Assembly: GCA_964450565.1 (NCBI GenBank)
Contig: CAYVCP010000031.1
Coordinates: 1 to 6,098, forward strand
Direction: 5' to 3'
DNA: 6,098 nucleotides
DNA from: CAYVCP01 sp964450565
GTDB lineage: Bacteria > Patescibacteriota > Minisyncoccia > Minisyncoccales > CG1-02-41-26
The notes beneath the pieces were generated by a model. That model was given only the letters and a program-made list of their open reading frames with translations. It had not been told where the DNA came from and did not search any database. Shown here piece after piece: positions 4,298-6,098 of the stretch; the first letter of the stretch is position 1; the number at the start of each line of letters is the position of its first letter. Position numbers and translations under genes: made by a program.

Positions 4298-5130
4298 GCT
4301 CTTAATTTTGCAGACCTTGACCTTGGGTTATTCTTAATCTCTTCTTCTTTAGCTATAACCGGTCTTTTAGTTAATACTCTCAAATCATCCCTGTCTTTAA
4401 AAAAATCTTTAACTATTCTGTCTTCTAAAGAATGAAAAGAGATAACAACAATCCTTCCCCCTTGATCAATCACATCAACTGATTCAAGTAATCCCCTTTT
4501 TAATACATTCAATTCATCGTTGACTTTAATCCTTAACCCTTGGAATGTTCTGGTGGCAGGATGAATTTTCCCTCTTTTATGCACGACACTTTCAATAACA
4601 TTCCTTAATTGAAATGTTGTCTTAATCTTTTCTTTTTTTCTTTGTTCTATGATCTTTTTCACTATTTTCCTTGAAAATCTCTCTTCCCCATATTCTCTCA
4701 ACACTTCTTCTATGTCTTCTGCTTTCCAATAATTTACAATTTCATAAGCTGTTAAATGATTTTCTTTTGAAAACCTCATATCTAGAAATTCATCTCTTTG
4801 AAAAGAAAACCCACAAAGAGACTTTTCTATATGCCAAGAAGAAAATCCGAGGTCAAACAATACGCCATTTACTGGACTAAAATCTCTTTGTTTAACAATT
4901 TTTCTTAAATTAGAATAAGAACTATTTACAACCTCTAGTCTTTCTATCCCCTCTCTTTTGATTTTTTCAGAAAGTTCTTTTGATATTTCAATACCCAGAA
5001 CTTTTCCCCTTGTTTCTTTTAGTATTTCTTTTGTGTGCCCTGCAAAACCCAAAGTAGCATCAATAAAATTCTCTTTACCCTTTGGGTTTAAATATTCAAT
5101 TACTTCTTTTTTTAAAACTGGAACATGCAT
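4282..5130 (-). CDS. rsmH: 16S rRNA m4C1402 N4-methyltransferase RsmH (MraW)
   Basis: This SAM-dependent enzyme methylates N4 of C1402 in the 16S rRNA decoding centre, in the cytoplasm. At 282 residues it is slightly shorter than the usual 300-315. Family motifs in order are the SAM-binding loop DATLGFAGH (24-32), LGIEIS (45-50), FDLGFSS (92-98, usually DLGVSS), FSFQRDEFLDMRF (108-120), HPATRTFQGLRIKVNDEL (190-207), ISFHSLEDRIVK (230-241) and the C-terminal NPRSRSAKLR (268-277). The start is one base after the mraZ stop with no strong ribosome site, so it probably depends on translational coupling. The 3' end overlaps the ftsL-like gene. Gene order mraZ-rsmH-ftsL-ftsI is the standard start of the dcw cluster. 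Confidence 0.97.
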   Translation of the reverse strand: MHVPVLKKEVIEYLNPKGKENFIDATLGFAGHTKEILKETRGKVLGIEISKELSEKIKREGIERLEVVNSSYSNLRKIVKQRDFSPVNGVLFDLGFSSWHIEKSLCGFSFQRDEFLDMRFSKENHLTAYEIVNYWKAEDIEEVLREYGEERFSRKIVKKIIEQRKKEKIKTTFQLRNVIESVVHKRGKIHPATRTFQGLRIKVNDELNVLKRGLLESVDVIDQGGRIVVISFHSLEDRIVKDFFKDRDDLRVLTKRPVIAKEEEIKNNPRSRSAKLRACIKI

Positions 5131-5131
5131 A

Positions 5132-5563
5132 TTATATTCCCATTTCCCTTAATCTTTCTGCGATATCTCCTGCCTCACTTTCTGTTTTTGTTTTATACTT
5201 CTCCCAAACAATTTCGTCCCATATTTCAATTCTGTTATATAATCCAGCAATCACTGCTTTTTTATTTAAAGATGCATACTTCTTTAAATAGTCAGGAACC
5301 AATATTCTACCCAATCTATCTAAACTTACTTCCATGGCTCCAGCTAACATAATCCTTGAAAATCCTCTAGCATCACTTTGAGATAAGGGAAGTTGAGATA
5401 ATTTCTTAGCTAACTTCTCCCATTCTTTTTGCGAGAATAAGAATAAACAACTATCTAACCCTCTTGTAATAACTGCTTTCTTTCCTAAAAGAGCCCTGAA
5501 CTTACTAGGGACTGCTAATCTCTTTTTTTCGTCTATTGTGTATTTGTATTCTCCTAAAAACAT
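5132..5563 (-). CDS. mraZ: transcriptional regulator MraZ
   Basis: This 143-residue protein matches the family length. It has two SpoVT/AbrB-type DNA-binding domains, about residues 5-50 with DEKKRLAVPSKFR (11-23) and 76-125 with LDRLGRILVPDYL (81-93). The N-terminus MFLGEYKYTIDEK is typical and fixes the start, although no clear Shine-Dalgarno site precedes the ATG. MraZ forms rings that bind short direct repeats upstream of its own gene and represses the dcw operon. Three matching repeats are visible between its promoter and its start (5589-5612). It is the first gene of the four-gene division operon. Confidence 0.97.
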   Translation of the reverse strand: MFLGEYKYTIDEKKRLAVPSKFRALLGKKAVITRGLDSCLFLFSQKEWEKLAKKLSQLPLSQSDARGFSRIMLAGAMEVSLDRLGRILVPDYLKKYASLNKKAVIAGLYNRIEIWDEIVWEKYKTKTESEAGDIAERLREMGI

Positions 5564-5588
5564 TTATTAACAGTTTTGATTAGTTATC

Positions 5589-5612
5589 CCACCTTTATCC
5601 ACAATTATCCAC
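5589..5612 (-). promoter_or_regulatory. MraZ operator: three GTGG repeats, 10-base period
   Basis: On the minus strand GTGG starts at 5612, 5602 and 5592, giving GTGGATAATT, GTGGATAAAG and GTGGGATAAC in tandem. MraZ in E. coli is known to bind three TGGGN repeats each separated by five bases, the same 10-base period. The repeats lie just after the predicted mraZ transcription start, where bound MraZ would block initiation. The same bases read on the plus strand contain TTATCCACA (5595-5603) and TTATCCACG (5605-5613), which look like DnaA boxes, so both proteins might bind. Confidence 0.72.
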
Positions 5613-5621
5613 GCACTTCCA

Positions 5622-5649
5622 TTATTACCCTATTTTTAACCCTAGTCAA
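5622..5649 (-). promoter_or_regulatory. promoter of the mraZ-rsmH-ftsL-ftsI operon
   Basis: On the minus strand there is a -35 TTGACT (5649-5644), a 16-base spacer and a -10 TAATAA (5627-5622). A one-base shift gives AATAAT with a 17-base spacer. The start would fall near 5615, directly before the GTGG repeats. A fourth GTGG (5653-5650) abuts the -35. Confidence 0.65.
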
Positions 5650-5670
5650 CCACCCTACTACGTGTTGAAA

Positions 5671-5692
5671 AAACCTTGATAATACAAGGTTT
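5671..5692 (-). terminator. terminator-like hairpin upstream of the mraZ promoter
   Basis: AAACCTTG (5671-5678) pairs perfectly with CAAGGTTT (5685-5692) around a six-base loop. On the minus strand TTTC follows the TTT of the stem, giving a T-run of six. With only eight mostly weak pairs it is a modest terminator. No gene ends here on that strand. It may insulate the division operon from upstream transcription, or it may be part of a protein-binding or replication site. Confidence 0.45.
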
Positions 5693-5711
5693 CTCATAAG
5701 CAACAGTATTT

Positions 5712-5731
5712 TTATCCACAGTTTATACACA
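5712..5731 (+). promoter_or_regulatory. pair of DnaA-box-like 9-mers
   Basis: TTATCCACA (5712-5720) is identical to the strong E. coli DnaA box, and TTATACACA (5723-5731) fits TTWTNCACA. Their starts are 11 bases apart, about one helical turn. They end five bases before the -35 of the 58-residue gene, so DnaA could control that promoter. The minus strand here also reads GTGTATAAAC/GTGGATAAAA, so imperfect MraZ binding is another option. Confidence 0.4.
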
Positions 5732-5736
5732 AAGGA

Positions 5737-5765
5737 TTGAAATTAATTGAAATAGGTGGTATAAA
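5737..5765 (+). promoter_or_regulatory. promoter of the 58-residue gene
   Basis: A -35 TTGAAA (5737-5742), an ideal 17-base spacer and a -10 TATAAA (5760-5765) are present. A start near 5772 leaves about 35 bases of 5' leader containing AAGGAG (5794-5799), seven bases before the ATG. Confidence 0.75.
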
Positions 5766-5806
5766 AACTATTCTTTAAAAAACAATAAGAAATAAGGAGA
5801 ATACTA

Positions 5807-5983
5807 ATGTTTTATTTTACCATAGAGAGTCCTGTATTTGTTAAAAATACAAGAGGAGAGAGGGTATGTCTTCCGCAAGGACGACACCCATTACAAAGAA
5901 TAACGGTCCACTTCTTTAAATTATGTGGACAAGAAATACCAAATATTGAAATTACAGGGAAAGGAGAAATAAAACAGGGATAA
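5807..5983 (+). CDS. unrecognised 58-residue protein
   Basis: I do not recognise this protein. It is basic, with no membrane segment or signal peptide. It begins FYFTIESPVFVKNTRGERV, followed by a Gly/Arg/His/Pro turn (LPQGRHPLQRI) and further strand-like segments, so a small beta-rich domain is likely. Two Cys (residues 21 and 40) do not form a metal motif. Support that it is a real gene is unusually good for its size. It has a well-spaced promoter, AAGGAG seven bases before the ATG, and a terminator eight bases after the stop. It is the only plus-strand gene here and is divergent from the mraZ operon, with which it shares a regulatory region holding DnaA-like boxes and MraZ repeats. A role linked to division or replication is possible but is only inferred from position. 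Confidence 0.75.
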   Translation: MFYFTIESPVFVKNTRGERVCLPQGRHPLQRITVHFFKLCGQEIPNIEITGKGEIKQG

Positions 5984-5991
5984 AAACAAAA

Positions 5992-6023
5992 AACACCGCC
6001 CCCCAACAATGAGGAGCGGTGTT
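5992..6023. terminator. bidirectional terminator between convergent genes
   Basis: AACACCGC (5992-5999) pairs perfectly with GCGGTGTT (6016-6023). On the plus strand it is followed by CTTTCTTTTCTT, and on the minus strand by TTTTGTTTTTA beyond the stem, so it serves both the 58-residue gene and the gene entering from the right. The minus-strand tail is the better T-run. Confidence 0.87.
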
Positions 6024-6033
6024 CTTTCTTTTC

Positions 6034-6098
6034 TTATCCCCTTTTTCTTACTACTTTCTTTAACTTTTTATTAGTTCTATAATCATCAACTTTGTTCT
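6034..6098 (-). CDS. C-terminal end of an unidentified gene
   Basis: On the minus strand one frame stays open from the window edge to a TAA at 6036-6034. It encodes about 20 residues rich in Lys and Arg that end KKLKKVVRKRG. The other two frames on this strand stop within about 40 bases. The stop lies 10 bases before a strong terminator, as expected for the end of a gene. The basic tail would suit a nucleic-acid-binding protein, but too little is visible to name it. Confidence 0.5.
   Translation of the reverse strand, partial: NKVDDYRTNKKLKKVVRKRG

Noticed and set aside
4671..5352. Several plus-strand frames of 64-75 residues
   Set aside because: All are antisense to rsmH or mraZ, which carry full family motifs. 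No promoter or ribosome sites of their own were seen.
5609..5705. Minus-strand frame of about 30 residues from the ATG near 5700
   Set aside because: It runs through the hairpin and the mraZ promoter with no ribosome site or codon pattern. Probably chance.
5812..6009. Minus-strand frame of 65 residues
   Set aside because: Antisense to the 58-residue gene and starts inside the bidirectional terminator. No ribosome site.
5807..6023. The 58-residue gene read as another attenuator leader
   Set aside because: No run of one amino acid, no segment able to pair with the terminator 5' arm, and no plus-strand gene seen after the terminator.
1..6098. CRISPR array, insertion sequence or phage remnant
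   Set aside because: No regularly spaced repeats, transposase motifs, terminal inverted repeats or phage genes were seen. The tRNA-Glu 3' end that could serve as an attachment site lies outside the window.

Overview
The window is about 6.1 kb of AT-rich bacterial DNA, with nearly every gene on the minus strand. It holds a compact cell-division cluster (mraZ, rsmH, an ftsL-like gene, ftsI) and two small operons that each begin with a short leader peptide and a transcription attenuator. The low GC of the division cluster, small proteins, tight overlaps and a dcw cluster cut down to four genes would suit a small-genome bacterium such as a Patescibacteria/CPR member. That placement is inference from style, not from a marker gene.

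Layout from right to left, the direction of most transcription. At 6034-6098 is the C-terminal end of an unidentified minus-strand gene. A bidirectional terminator (5992-6023) separates it from a plus-strand gene for an unknown 58-residue protein (5807-5983), which has a good promoter and Shine-Dalgarno site. The divergent intergenic region (5564-5806) holds the mraZ promoter, three GTGG repeats at exact 10-base spacing that look like the MraZ operator, two DnaA-box-like 9-mers, and a terminator-like hairpin. The division operon mraZ-rsmH-ftsL-ftsI runs from 5563 to 2362 with one-base gaps or short overlaps.

Just after ftsI a strong promoter (2317-2345) starts a second unit. It encodes a 27-residue leader peptide with a Phe-Tyr-Phe-Trp-Phe run and then an intrinsic terminator with a competing 16-bp antiterminator. 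Downstream are an unidentified 147-residue protein, a 2-amino-3,7-dideoxy-D-threo-hept-6-ulosonate (ADH) synthase/DhnA-type class I aldolase with all three catalytic residues, and an overlapping 41-residue zinc-ribbon-like protein. A strong terminator ends the unit. The leader senses aromatic amino acids, and ADH synthase makes a precursor of 3-dehydroquinate in the alternative route to aromatic amino acids, so sensor and enzyme fit together.

A third unit repeats this design. A promoter at 706-733 starts a 36-residue leader peptide rich in Leu (8 Leu between residues 13 and 25), followed by a terminator and a 13-bp antiterminator, and then a single gene for an unrecognised 119-residue protein (130-489). 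In both leaders the start codon lies only a few bases from the predicted transcription start, so the leader peptides are probably translated from nearly leaderless RNA. A terminator-like hairpin and the 5' 43 bases of tRNA-Glu(CUC), with its own promoter, close the left end.

The two attenuators are the main discovery. Neither leader peptide would be found by ordinary gene calling, and the Leu-type one controls a gene with no known link to leucine.
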